Shown: positions 8,684 through 16,577 of the stretch, piece after piece | How positions within the stretch are numbered: position 1 is the first letter of the stretch | Layout: each line of letters opens with the position of its first letter | Origin: Chryseobacterium scophthalmum | Lineage (GTDB): Bacteria > Bacteroidota > Bacteroidia > Flavobacteriales > Weeksellaceae | Direction: 5' to 3' | NCBI RefSeq assembly: GCF_900143185.1 | Contig: NZ_FSRQ01000004.1 | Span: 124,001-188,000 of the forward strand | DNA: 64,000 nt | Made by a program: the position numbers and the translations under genes | The notes under the pieces: model-generated | What the model was told of the DNA's origin: nothing | Seen by the model: only the letters and a program-made list of their open reading frames with translations | The model's database searches: none

Positions 8684-9529
8684 ATCAGCTGGAGCTTCTA
8701 AATACAATTGTTTGAAAGCAGTATCCAATTGCTCGTCATTTGGAGCTTTTCCGTGCCAAGCGTGAGTTCCCATCATGAAATCTACACCAGCTCCCATTTC
8801 TGTATGAAGGATAATTACTACTGGTTTTCCTTTTCCTGTTTCAGTTTTTGCTAATTCTAAAATTGCAATTACAGCTTCAAGATCGTTACCGTTTTTCTCT
8901 TCCAAAACTGTCCATCCGAAAGATTCCAGTTTTGCATGAAGATTTCCTAATGAAAGTACATTTTCTGTGCTTCCGTCAATTTGCTGTCCGTTGTAATCGA
9001 TGGTAGAAATAATGTTGTCTACTTTGTTTGCTGCAGCATACATCAAAGCTTCCCAGATCTGTCCTTCCTGCAATTCTCCATCTCCGTGAAGAGAGTAAAC
9101 CAAAGAGGTATCACCATCTAATTTTTTCCCCTGTGCAACACCTAAAGCTACAGAAAGACCTTGTCCTAGAGATCCAGAAGCAATTCTTACTCCTTCCAAA
9201 CCTTCGTGAGTGGTTGGGTGACCTTGCAATCTTGAATCTAATTTTCTGAAAGTTTTCAATTCGTCCACCGGAAAGAAGTCGAATCTAGCCAATGTAGAAT
9301 AGAAAACTGGCGAAATATGTCCGTTTGAAAGATAGAAGTGATCTTCATTTTTACCTTCCATTGTGAAAGGAAGATTGTAGTTCATTACTTTACCATACAA
9401 TGCTGTGAAGTACTCAGTACAGCCCAAACTTCCACCTGGATGCCCTGAATTTACAGCGTGAACCATTCTTAAAATGTCTCTTCTGATTTGTGTTGTAAGA
9501 GATTTCAGCTCTTCAATACTTTTACTCAT
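8678..9529 (-). CDS. Transketolase, N-terminal (thiamine diphosphate-binding) subunit
   Basis: This 283-aa protein is the diphosphate-binding domain of transketolase. It shows the N-terminal helix with NSGHPGGSLGCTEY, then GHISPVFYSTLAR, GSLGQGLSVALGVAQG, and the cofactor/metal motif HGDGELQEGQIWEA followed by NIISTIDYNGQQIDG (the GDG...N Mg-ThDP signature). It works with the C-terminal subunit encoded next. A -7-like box lies 22 bases upstream of the start codon. The two genes are probably one transcript. Confidence 0.94.
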   Translation of the reverse strand: MSKSIEELKSLTTQIRRDILRMVHAVNSGHPGGSLGCTEYFTALYGKVMNYNLPFTMEGKNEDHFYLSNGHISPVFYSTLARFDFFPVDELKTFRKLDSRLQGHPTTHEGLEGVRIASGSLGQGLSVALGVAQGKKLDGDTSLVYSLHGDGELQEGQIWEALMYAAANKVDNIISTIDYNGQQIDGSTENVLSLGNLHAKLESFGWTVLEEKNGNDLEAVIAILELAKTETGKGKPVVIILHTEMGAGVDFMMGTHAWHGKAPNDEQLDTAFKQLYLEAPADY

Positions 9530-9550
9530 ATATTAGGATTTATTTGCATG

Positions 9551-9558
9551 CAAATTTA
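9551..9558 (-). promoter_or_regulatory. Candidate -7 box for the transketolase operon
   Basis: TAAATTTG on the minus strand, 22 bases before the start codon of the N-terminal subunit. No convincing -33 element at the right distance. Confidence 0.4.
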
Positions 9559-9585
9559 CAATTTTTTGTCGGCTTATGGAAATGC

Positions 9586-9615
9586 AAAAATCCGGACTTT
9601 GAATCCGGATCTTAT
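9586..9615 (-). terminator. Terminator downstream of the symporter gene
   Basis: ATCCGGA (9590-9596) pairs with TCCGGAT (9604-9610) around a seven-base loop. On the minus strand the stem is followed by TTTTTG. It lies about 140 bases beyond the symporter stop codon, after a dispersed repeat. Confidence 0.6.
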
Positions 9616-9676
9616 TATGCTTCACTTTGAGAAAATTTAGATCATTAAACAAAGTTTTTATTATGACAAATCTCGC

Positions 9677-9743
9677 AGCCCGACTTGAGCGGAGCTCTTT
9701 TTGTGAAACAAAAAAGCGGGAGCGGAAGGCGGAAAAGCTGCCC
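9677..9743. repeat. AGCCC...AGCGGGA dispersed structured repeat, copy 1
   Basis: The segment runs from AGCCCGACTTGAGCGGAGCT through a CTTTTTGTGAAACAAAAAAG hairpin to AGCGGGAGCGGAAGG. Diverged copies of the same layout occur at 31674-31741 and, inverted, at 39031-39123. It lies immediately after the symporter gene. A short reading frame across it has no family resemblance and is not a gene. Confidence 0.55.
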
Positions 9744-9751
9744 AAATTATT

Positions 9752-11326
9752 CTAAACTACTTTCAAATAATTTTTATTCTTCACCAGCCACAATCCAATG
9801 AAAGTTAGTAATCCGTTAAGAATAATCAGTTCTACGCCAATTCGATAATCTGTATAAGTTGTTACAGCTAAATTAATAAGATAAGTAATAACGGGAGCCA
9901 AAAGCGTTACGGAAAGAATTGAATATTTTTTTGAAATTTTAAATTTGGTGAAAATTCCGAAGGCAAAAAGTCCTAAAAGAGGTCCGTACGTGTAACCAGC
10001 GATTTCCATGATTAAATAAACAATCGACTTGTCATTCATTGCTTTGAAAACCATAATTAAAATAAAGAAAACAACCGTAAAGATCAAGTGAACTTTCATT
10101 CTCAAGCGTTTTTTCTCTTTTTCAGTTTTGCTTTTGTCTTCATTAAGATTTAAAAGGTCAACGCAATATGAACTAGTCACCGCCGTTAAAGCTCCATCCG
10201 CAGAAGGGAATAAAGCGGAAATTAACCCAATAATAAAGATGACCGAAATGATCATTGGAAAATGCCCTTGAAGAGATAAAGATGGGAATAAATCGTCGCC
10301 CATTACGTTCTTGATATTTCCTGCAGCATCTTTGAATCCAAAAATATTAGAAACGACTTCTTTTCCATCTACCATATTTGTGATTTGAGAATATTCTGCC
10401 CCATTTTGTAAAGCAAAAAGATAAAGCAAACCTCCTAAAAATAGAAATGCAAGATTTACAAAAAGCAAAGTTCCCGCAAAAGTTAACATGTTTTTCTTTG
10501 AATTCTGAAGATTGTCAACTGAGATATTTTTCTGCATCATTTCCTGATCCAATCCGGTCATTGCGATGGTAATAAAAATTCCGCCTAAAATAGTTTTGAG
10601 GAAAAATGTCTTGGAATTCGGATCAAAATTGATGAAATGAGTATAATTTTTCTGTTCTAAGATCGTGTAAGCTTCGCCAAAAGATAAATTTAAATTGGAT
10701 AAAATGTAAATAATACATGCAATTAAACTGATGATCATAAACGAAGTCTGCAATGTATCGGTAATGACGATCGTTTTTACACCGCCTTCAAAAGTATACA
10801 AAAGCACCATTAATAGAAGCGCCAAAGCGGTTACCCAAAACGGAACGCCTAAACCTTCCAATAAAAATATCTGTAAAACATTGACTACCAAATATAATCT
10901 TGCCGTCGCTCCGATTGCTCTTGAAACGATGAAAAATACAGAACCAATTTTGTGTGCTTCTACATTGAATCTTTTTCCTAAATAGGTGTAGATCGAGGTC
11001 AGATTCATCTTATAATAGAGTGGAAGTAATATTGCTGCCACAATAAAATAACCGATGAAGAACCCGATCACCATCATGTAATATTCAAAGCCGCCGAAAA
11101 TATATTCGCTTCCGGTCATTTTACCGACCGTTCCAGGAACGGAAATAAACGTAACTCCACTTAAGCTGGTTCCGATCATCCCGAAAGCAACGAGCCACCA
11201 TTTACTTTTTTTGTTTCCAATGAAAAAAGATTGGTTATCAGAATTTCGGCTCGTAAAATAAGAGATCACCAAAAGACCAATGAAATAAACAAAAACAAAT
11301 AGCAAAAGTATAGTTCCGGAATTCAT
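9752..11326 (-). CDS. Sodium:solute symporter (SSS family), 524 aa
   Basis: A polytopic membrane transporter with about 13 hydrophobic segments, of the sodium/solute symporter family (LeuT fold). The N-terminal region YFTSRNSDNQSFFIGNKKSKWW and the following GMIGTSLSGVTFISVPGTVG are typical of this family and contain the Na+-site region of TM1. GLISALFPSADGALTAVTSSY matches the conserved TM8 segment with Na2-site serines. The substrate cannot be read from sequence; sugars, sialic acid, nucleosides and amino acids are all known for relatives. It is monocistronic, with a TATATTTG box just upstream and repeats on both sides. Confidence 0.9.
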   Translation of the reverse strand: MNSGTILLLFVFVYFIGLLVISYFTSRNSDNQSFFIGNKKSKWWLVAFGMIGTSLSGVTFISVPGTVGKMTGSEYIFGGFEYYMMVIGFFIGYFIVAAILLPLYYKMNLTSIYTYLGKRFNVEAHKIGSVFFIVSRAIGATARLYLVVNVLQIFLLEGLGVPFWVTALALLLMVLLYTFEGGVKTIVITDTLQTSFMIISLIACIIYILSNLNLSFGEAYTILEQKNYTHFINFDPNSKTFFLKTILGGIFITIAMTGLDQEMMQKNISVDNLQNSKKNMLTFAGTLLFVNLAFLFLGGLLYLFALQNGAEYSQITNMVDGKEVVSNIFGFKDAAGNIKNVMGDDLFPSLSLQGHFPMIISVIFIIGLISALFPSADGALTAVTSSYCVDLLNLNEDKSKTEKEKKRLRMKVHLIFTVVFFILIMVFKAMNDKSIVYLIMEIAGYTYGPLLGLFAFGIFTKFKISKKYSILSVTLLAPVITYLINLAVTTYTDYRIGVELIILNGLLTFIGLWLVKNKNYLKVV

Positions 11327-11346
11327 GTTTACAATTTAAATTTCAG

Positions 11347-11354
11347 CAAATATA
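11347..11354 (-). promoter_or_regulatory. Candidate -7 box for the symporter gene
   Basis: TATATTTG on the minus strand, 20 bases before the symporter start codon. Confidence 0.45.
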
Positions 11355-11451
11355 GTTTTTTTTCGAATGTAGCGGATGTTGGATGTTTAATGATGAAAGT
11401 TTTGGATAAATTGTAATTTACATGAACTAAGATTTGATCTAAAATAAAAGA

Positions 11452-11668
11452 TCCGTGAAGAAAAAACTTTAAAATCAATTATAATTCTTTCTTCACGGAG
11501 ATAGATAACTTGTGAATTTTTTTGTCACCAATGCACGAATTTTTGTTTAATGAAAATAGTAACGGTTAAATTCGTGTATTCGTGGCGATCTATTTTCTTC
11601 TCACAGATTGCACAGATTAGCACAGATTTTATTCTCAATCATCTGCGAAAACCTGCGAGATCTGTGGG
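11452..11668. repeat. Array of three different inverted repeats in a gene-free gap
   Basis: The 358-base gap 11327-11684 holds no gene. It contains TCCGTGAAGAAA (11452-11463) facing TTTCTTCACGGA (11488-11499). Next is an imperfect CACGAATTTTTG / AAATTCGTGTATTCGTGGC pair (about 11525-11587). Last is a CACAGATT-rich pair (about 11602-11668) ending in CCTGCGAGATCTGTGGGA. These are three unrelated repeat families placed end to end. They probably serve as transcript ends between the leftward genes. Confidence 0.55.
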
Positions 11669-11684
11669 AGTTTAATATCCCGCT

Positions 11685-11966
11685 TTATAAAACATCACGC
11701 AAGTCTTCGTTTTTCTGGAAAGTTGCTTTTGCAAACGGACAAAGAGGAATAATCTTTTTACCATTTTCTCTTGCAAATTCTACCGCTTTTATCAGCATTT
11801 CTTTTCCTACACCTTTTCCGTTGTAGGCTTCTTCAACTTCGGTGTGATCGATGATGAATCGGTCTTCACCTGCCCAAGTATAGGTCATTAATCCCGCTCT
11901 TCTTCCATCGATCAATGCTTCAAAGCTTCCGTGTTTTTCGTCGTTGTTTTGTTTTACGTCTATCAT
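11685..11966 (-). CDS. GNAT-type N-acetyltransferase, small (Acetyltransf_CG) family
   Basis: A 93-aa single-domain protein of the short GNAT family. The acetyl-CoA-binding loop is EAYNGKGVGKEMLIKAVEFA, followed by KKIIPLCPFAKATFQ, which is diagnostic for this family (the conserved PxCPFA block). The substrate is unknown. It follows the OsmC gene by only two bases on the same strand, so the two are almost certainly one transcript. A second member of the same family lies at 15020-15337. Confidence 0.88.
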   Translation of the reverse strand: MIDVKQNNDEKHGSFEALIDGRRAGLMTYTWAGEDRFIIDHTEVEEAYNGKGVGKEMLIKAVEFARENGKKIIPLCPFAKATFQKNEDLRDVL

Positions 11967-11968
11967 AT

Positions 11969-12367
11969 TTAAGAAAATTTGGTTTGTATTTCTATTTCGT
12001 TATTTAACATTTTGTGTACCGGACAAGCATCTGCAATGGTGTGAAGCCTTTTCAGTTGTTCTTCACTCAAATCATTTCCTTCAAAACTAATGTTTCTTTT
12101 AAAAACTGCTAATTTTGTTAAAGGAAAATTTTCCAGTTCTACTTCTACGTCGATTTTTTCAACGTCCCATTCTTTTCTCTCGATGTACATTCTTAAAGTG
12201 GCTGCAGTACAGCTTGCCAAAGAAGTTGCAAGAATTTCAAAAGGATTAAACCCCTTGTTTTGTCCGCCTTTGTCGATGGGTTCGTCAGTGATCAGACTGT
12301 TTTCGCCTGCGACAACTTCCGTGTAATATTTTGTTTTGCCTAAACTAGCTTTTACAGTTACAGCCAT
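11969..12367 (-). CDS. OsmC family peroxide-detoxifying protein
   Basis: A 132-aa OsmC/Ohr-fold protein. The two redox cysteines are present: C53 in SLASCTAATLRMY and C115 in ADACPVHKML, with the helix and strand order of the family. OsmC-like proteins reduce organic hydroperoxides using a dithiol partner. The gene leads a two-gene unit with the small GNAT protein. A run of nearly seven GTTAGAT units begins six bases upstream of its start codon, within the likely 5' leader or promoter. Confidence 0.9.
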   Translation of the reverse strand: MAVTVKASLGKTKYYTEVVAGENSLITDEPIDKGGQNKGFNPFEILATSLASCTAATLRMYIERKEWDVEKIDVEVELENFPLTKLAVFKRNISFEGNDLSEEQLKRLHTIADACPVHKMLNNEIEIQTKFS

Positions 12368-12373
12368 ATTTTT

Positions 12374-12421
12374 GTTAGATGTTAGATGTTAGATGTTAGA
12401 TGTTAGATGTTAGATGTTAGA
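12374..12421. repeat. Heptanucleotide tandem repeat (GTTAGAT), nearly 7 copies
   Basis: Six perfect GTTAGAT units plus a partial one (GTTAGA) in direct tandem, starting six bases from the osmC-family start codon. On the coding strand it reads as ATCTAAC repeats. A seven-base unit does not preserve helical phase or frame when copy number changes. Confidence 0.9.
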
Positions 12422-12480
12422 AGATCTTTGATCTTCCAAACTTATGTGTTCTTTATCAACATTATTATTTTACTTAAAAA

Positions 12481-12558
12481 CCTATGTGACTTATATGTCT
12501 AAAGCTTTTGTGCCTTTTGTGGTTAAAAAAGTCCCACAGATTTCACAGATTCTCACAT
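12481..12558. repeat. Dispersed repeats upstream of the OsmC gene
   Basis: CCTATGTGACTTATATG through CCTTTTGTGGTTAAA (12481-12526), followed by CCCACAGATTTCACAGATT (12533-12551). The latter resembles the CACAGATT elements at about 11.6 kb. No coding potential. Confidence 0.45.
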
Positions 12559-12565
12559 ATCTTAA

Positions 12566-13096
12566 TTAAGCAATCTGATTTTTAAAACTTTCTATTTTAT
12601 TATTTAAATCGTTCAGCATTTCAGGATTGATAACTCCGCTTTCCAAATCGAAATTTTCGTAAAATTTAGGTAATGAAAAAGTTTCTTTTACCTCTGCAGC
12701 AAACTGCGGGAAGAAAGTTTTTGCAGTATTCATTACATTTCCACCGCCATAACCTCCCGGAGAAGTACTCATCAAAAACATCGGTTTATTTTGAAAAACT
12801 TTTACATTGATCCTCGAAGCCCAGTCGAATACATTTTTAAAAGCCGCCGAATAAGAACGGTTATGCTCTGCTAAAGAACAGATAATGACATCGCATTCTT
12901 CAAATTGCTTTAAAAAATTATGCGCTTCATCCGGAAAACCTTTCTTTTCAAGATCAACAGAAAATACAGGCATCGTGAAATCATTAAGATCGATTAAATT
13001 AATCTCGTGTTCCTGAAAGTTTTTCAGAACAAATTTTACCAGCTCTCTGTTGATAGATGTGGAAGAAGTACTTCCTGCAAATGCTAATATTTTCAT
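12566..13096 (-). CDS. NADPH-dependent FMN reductase family protein
   Basis: A 176-aa flavodoxin-fold protein. The N-terminal FMN phosphate-binding loop is AFAGSTSSTSINREL. The second flavin-binding region includes CSLAEHNRSYSAAFKNVFDWAS and the MSTSPGGYGG loop near residue 110. Relatives reduce FMN, azo dyes or quinones with NAD(P)H. It sits in a leftward group of stress-type genes (OsmC, pirins, beta-lactamase), which suggests a redox-protection role, but this is inferred. No promoter was assigned. Confidence 0.88.
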   Translation of the reverse strand: MKILAFAGSTSSTSINRELVKFVLKNFQEHEINLIDLNDFTMPVFSVDLEKKGFPDEAHNFLKQFEECDVIICSLAEHNRSYSAAFKNVFDWASRINVKVFQNKPMFLMSTSPGGYGGGNVMNTAKTFFPQFAAEVKETFSLPKFYENFDLESGVINPEMLNDLNNKIESFKNQIA

Positions 13097-13138
13097 GTTT
13101 ATTTGTTTTAAATTTAAAAAAAGAAAATCCTGAATTAT

Positions 13139-14011
13139 TTATTTTTTCGCTGAATCTTCTTTTACTTTTTCCAGATAATCGTTTTCCAGTTCTTTAAGCC
13201 TTTTAAAATAATTTTCTTTATCCATAAACAACTTTGGGTTGTAAGGATCTCCTTCTTTTCGCTTTTTATGAAGATCAAACTGACTTGCATGTGAAGCTAC
13301 CCAAACATCGAAATTTATTTTTTTCATCGCTTCAAAAGTATATCCATAATCTTTTTGAATAGTAGGATATTTCTTTACATCCGAGAATTTATGGTCAATA
13401 ATAATTGAAGGTAAATTGGCGATCAAAACTTTATAGTTTTTATTTCCTTCTTTGGTTTCAAATAAAAAACTGCAAGATCCTTTTGTATGACCGGGATGAT
13501 GAAGTAAGGTTAATACTGAATTTCCCAATTTTATTTTAGCATTATTTTTTAAAAGAAGATCAGGATGTACAGGTTCGAAAGTTACTCCGTATTTTCCCAT
13601 TTCGTAGTCAGATTTCCCACCACTTTTAAGTTCTGAAGCATCTTTTTCGTCAACATAAAGTTTTGCACCGGTCTCTTTTTTTATTTGAGCCATTGCTCCC
13701 ATGTGATCATAATGAGCCTGCGTTAAGGTAAGAATTTTAATGTCTTTATACTTAAAACCCAACTTTTCGATATTTTTTTTAATGGTAGAATAAGAATCTG
13801 CCAAACCTGTGTTGATCAAAATATTGCCTTTATCGGTCACGATGAGATAAGATGCAAGATCGTAAGTTCCTACATAATACAAATTACCCACAATTTTGAA
13901 AGGTTCGTAATCTTTTGACCATTCTGCCGGATTATTTTTAGGCTCTGTTACGGTTTGTGCAGTTCCAAAAAAAGATAGACATAGTAAAAATAAAAGTGTC
14001 AGGTTTTTCAT
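13139..14011 (-). CDS. Subclass B3 metallo-beta-lactamase, GOB-like (Gln in zinc motif)
   Basis: A 290-aa secreted protein with a signal peptide (about residues 1-19, ending GTAQ). The zinc motif that is HxHxDH in most B3 enzymes reads Q98-A-H100-Y-D102-H103 here, the change typical of GOB enzymes of Elizabethkingia. The other ligands are present: H175 in HHPGHTKGS and H241 in WVASHASQFDLH. B3 enzymes hydrolyse penicillins, cephalosporins and carbapenems in the periplasm. The neighbours are chromosomal housekeeping-like genes and no mobile element is nearby, so it is probably an intrinsic gene. Substrate range is not visible. Confidence 0.9.
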   Translation of the reverse strand: MKNLTLLFLLCLSFFGTAQTVTEPKNNPAEWSKDYEPFKIVGNLYYVGTYDLASYLIVTDKGNILINTGLADSYSTIKKNIEKLGFKYKDIKILTLTQAHYDHMGAMAQIKKETGAKLYVDEKDASELKSGGKSDYEMGKYGVTFEPVHPDLLLKNNAKIKLGNSVLTLLHHPGHTKGSCSFLFETKEGNKNYKVLIANLPSIIIDHKFSDVKKYPTIQKDYGYTFEAMKKINFDVWVASHASQFDLHKKRKEGDPYNPKLFMDKENYFKRLKELENDYLEKVKEDSAKK

Positions 14012-14043
14012 CTGTAAAATCGAACTGTTTATAAAATATTGTT

Positions 14044-14943
14044 TTATTTTCTGTTTAAAATGGCTTTAGGAAGCGGAACATATTCCTCTTCATCTCCGGG
14101 AACCAAAGGAAAAGCATCGTGATTCTGGTCATTCCAGTTTACTTTTGCTTCGTCAATTATTTCTTTGTCTGAATTTACAAAATTCCAGAAAATGAAACGT
14201 TCTTCATCAAAAGGTTCGCCTCCGAAAAGATAAACGGTTCCGTTTTCACTCATTTCAAACTCACAAAGTTGCGTGTTTTTGGCGATCAGCAATTGTTTTG
14301 AACCGTAAGAATTATCTTCAATATTTACCGTTCCGTCTAAAACATACATCGCTGCTTCACCGTAAAGATCTTTTCCGATGCTGATCTTCTGTGCAGTTTT
14401 AGTTTTAATTTCGATAAAAAATAATTTACTGTGAACTGGAACGGGAGATCTTTTATCGAAAGCTTCACCAGCAATCAATTTATACTGAATGTCGCCATCT
14501 TCCCAAACAGGAAGTTCGTTGGCTTCAATATGATGAAAAGTAGGTTCGCTTTGTTCCAAATGTTTTGGAAGACCTACCCAAATTTGAAAACCATGAAGTT
14601 TTTTATCTGTATTCCTTAAATATTCAGGAGTTCTTTCTGAGTGTACCACGCCTTTTCCGGCAGTCATCCAGTTCACAGCGCCCGGTTTTATTTCAAGAGC
14701 GCTTCCAATGCTGTCTCTGTGAAAAATAGATCCTTCTAAAAGATAGGTTAAAGTAGAAAGACCAATGTGTGGATGTGGCGGAACATCAAGATTCTGATAA
14801 TCTTTTAATTCTGCAGGTCCCATGTGATCGATAAAAACGAAAGGACCAACCGCTCTTTTTTCACGGAAAGGCAATAATCTTCCCACTAAAAAGTTTCCGA
14901 TATCTGCGGATTTTTCTTCTAATATAAGTCCGATATTTGACAT
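14044..14943 (-). CDS. Pirin family protein (299 aa)
   Basis: A bicupin of the pirin family. The N-terminal cupin carries the metal ligands in DVPPHPHIGLSTLTYLLEGS (His, His, His) with HSERTPEY downstream as the fourth-ligand region. GAVNWMTAGKGVVHSE is the classic pirin signature. Some bacterial pirins have quercetinase activity or act as redox-sensitive partners. The exact role here is unknown. It is one of two pirins in this 2.4-kb stretch, separated by a small GNAT gene, and follows those genes on the same strand. Confidence 0.92.
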   Translation of the reverse strand: MSNIGLILEEKSADIGNFLVGRLLPFREKRAVGPFVFIDHMGPAELKDYQNLDVPPHPHIGLSTLTYLLEGSIFHRDSIGSALEIKPGAVNWMTAGKGVVHSERTPEYLRNTDKKLHGFQIWVGLPKHLEQSEPTFHHIEANELPVWEDGDIQYKLIAGEAFDKRSPVPVHSKLFFIEIKTKTAQKISIGKDLYGEAAMYVLDGTVNIEDNSYGSKQLLIAKNTQLCEFEMSENGTVYLFGGEPFDEERFIFWNFVNSDKEIIDEAKVNWNDQNHDAFPLVPGDEEEYVPLPKAILNRK

Positions 14944-15019
14944 AAATATTGTGATTTTAGTTTTTGTGGATAGCTAATTTAATTAAAATTTATTCTATTT
15001 AAGGCTACTTTAATAAAAA

Positions 15020-15337
15020 TTAAAGTTTATCGTAGCCTTCAAATTTTTCGTCTACAATACGTTTCCAATCTGGATTTTTTTTGATGTATGCAAAAACATA
15101 TGGACAAAACGGAAGCAGCTTTTTGCCACTTTCTTCAATATAGATCAACGTTTTTTCAACGACTGCAGCGGCAGCTCCGGTTCCTGCTAATTCCGGCTCA
15201 GCTTCTGTATGAATTAAAGCGAATCGCTGACTTGTTTCTTTATAATCGATAAAAGCAAAATGACCGTTTACTTCGATCTCAAATCTCTTTTTATCTTCGT
15301 TTTTTACTAATGGAATGTTTTCAAATTCTGGTTTCAT
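15020..15337 (-). CDS. GNAT-type N-acetyltransferase, small (Acetyltransf_CG) family
   Basis: A 105-aa protein of the same short GNAT family as 11685-11966. It shows the acetyl-CoA loop AGTGAAAAVVEKTLIYIEE and the family block KKLLPFCPYVFAYIKKN. The two differ widely outside these blocks, so they are not a recent duplication. It lies between the two pirin genes. The substrate is unknown. Downstream there is a 79-base inverted repeat on its 5' side, between this gene and the next pirin. Confidence 0.88.
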   Translation of the reverse strand: MKPEFENIPLVKNEDKKRFEIEVNGHFAFIDYKETSQRFALIHTEAEPELAGTGAAAAVVEKTLIYIEESGKKLLPFCPYVFAYIKKNPDWKRIVDEKFEGYDKL

Positions 15338-15368
15338 GATGTTTATATTTTTTAAGTTTTATAAAAGA

Positions 15369-15447
15369 GAATAATGTTTGTCATCCTGAAAGGATCTTGA
15401 CTTTCAAAAAATAAGGTTAGATTCCTGCGGAGTGACAAACATTATTC
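15369..15447. repeat. Inverted-repeat element with perfect 15-bp ends
   Basis: GAATAATGTTTGTCA at 15369-15383 faces TGACAAACATTATTC at 15433-15447. The interior contains the degenerate GATCT / AGATTCCTGCGG motif of the GTCATTCC...GGAATCT repeat family seen again near 27.5, 31.6 and 36.0 kb. It fills the gap between the second pirin and the small GNAT gene and could form a long hairpin in either transcript. Confidence 0.7.
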
Positions 15448-15475
15448 TAATTTTTATGAATATGATTTTATTTAA

Positions 15476-16351
15476 TTAGTCTTCCAAATACCCGAATTTT
15501 CCGGTATTGAAATCTTCAAAAGCCTGCATGATCTCTTCTCTGCTGTTCATTACAAAAGGGCCATGAGGGAAAATGGGTTCATTTAAAGGTTCGCCACTTA
15601 GAATTAATATTACAGAATCTTCTGTTGCTTCAATCGTAAAGCTTTCGCCTTTATTTTTAAACAAAACTAAATGGTCAGTTTTTATTTTTTCTTCACCATT
15701 CACTAAGATGTTTCCTTCAATCACTAACGCCGCGGTATTAAAATTGGCAGGAAAATTAAATTCTGCTTTTCCTCCTGATTTTAATTTAGCATTCATCAAA
15801 TTCACGGGACTGAATGTAGAGGCAGAACCTTTTATATTTTGATATTCTCCGGCGATGATTTCCACAAACCCGTTTTCACCTAGATCTGCTTTTTTTATTT
15901 CTGAGTTTTTAATGGCCTGATATTTTGGCGCACTCATTTTATCTTTTGCAGGAAGGTTTACCCAAAGCTGTACCATCTGAAAAATTCCTCCGGTTTTTGA
16001 CCATTCTTTTTCGTGATATTCTTTATGTAAAATTCCGCTTGCAGCAGTCATCCACTGTATATCTCCTTCACCAATAATACCACCGCCTCCTGCACTGTCG
16101 TGATGTTCTACTTTTCCTTGGTAAGCAATGGTTACTGTTTCAAAACCTCTGTGTGGATGTACACCAACTCCGCGAGGTGTTTCTGAACCGTTAAAATGAA
16201 ATTTAGAATTATAATCAAGCATGATAAACGGATCCATTCTTTTCATATCTAAATGATAAGCACCCGGAATAAAATTGTGCACTCTGAAACCATCACCTAC
16301 AAAATGAGCAGGTTTTGGTGGAACTACGATCTCTATTTTTTTTGTTGTCAT
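15476..16351 (-). CDS. Pirin family protein (291 aa)
   Basis: Second pirin of the region. The N-terminal cupin has HPHRGFETVTIAYQG and HHDSAGGGGIIGEGD, then the pirin signature GDIQWMTAASGILHKEYHE. A longer frame extends 43 codons upstream, but those residues look like translated intergenic sequence and overlap a CTCGCAGATT repeat, so the Met beginning MTTKKIEIVVPPKP was chosen. The metal-binding histidines are intact. The function within the cell is unknown; pirins in bacteria are often induced by oxidative or xenobiotic stress. Confidence 0.92.
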   Translation of the reverse strand: MTTKKIEIVVPPKPAHFVGDGFRVHNFIPGAYHLDMKRMDPFIMLDYNSKFHFNGSETPRGVGVHPHRGFETVTIAYQGKVEHHDSAGGGGIIGEGDIQWMTAASGILHKEYHEKEWSKTGGIFQMVQLWVNLPAKDKMSAPKYQAIKNSEIKKADLGENGFVEIIAGEYQNIKGSASTFSPVNLMNAKLKSGGKAEFNFPANFNTAALVIEGNILVNGEEKIKTDHLVLFKNKGESFTIEATEDSVILILSGEPLNEPIFPHGPFVMNSREEIMQAFEDFNTGKFGYLED

Positions 16352-16460
16352 AATAGATGTTTTAATTTTAAACAAAATTAGAACAGTCTGAAGAGAATTA
16401 CATTGATGTGTGGTAAGTAAGTTTGAGGGTTGGAGCGTTTTAGTGAAAGAGTGTTTTTTT

Positions 16461-16492
16461 TTCTCTCGCAGATTGGGCAAATTTTGCAGATT
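16461..16492. repeat. CTCTCGCAGATT repeat, half element
   Basis: TTCTCTCGCAGATTGGGC followed by TTTTGCAGATTTTA. It matches one arm of the longer inverted elements at 18.8 and 20.9 kb, but the second arm is missing. Confidence 0.5.
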
Positions 16493-16577
16493 TTAAAAAT
16501 GTAATCACCTGCTGAATATATCTAATCCATGAAACTTCTATAAATAATAAAAATTTAAAAAGCTCTAAATTGAAATT

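Noticed and set aside
9533..9745. Leftward reading frame of 70 codons between symporter and transketolase
   Set aside because: It crosses a dispersed repeat and a terminator hairpin, has no family resemblance, and lies in the transketolase promoter region.
12374..12421. GTTAGAT tandem array as a CRISPR-like array
   Set aside because: The unit is seven bases with no spacers; it is a microsatellite.
16352..16480. N-terminal 43-codon extension of the second pirin
   Set aside because: The extension is not pirin-like and overlaps the CTCGCAGATT repeat; the internal Met gives the conserved start.
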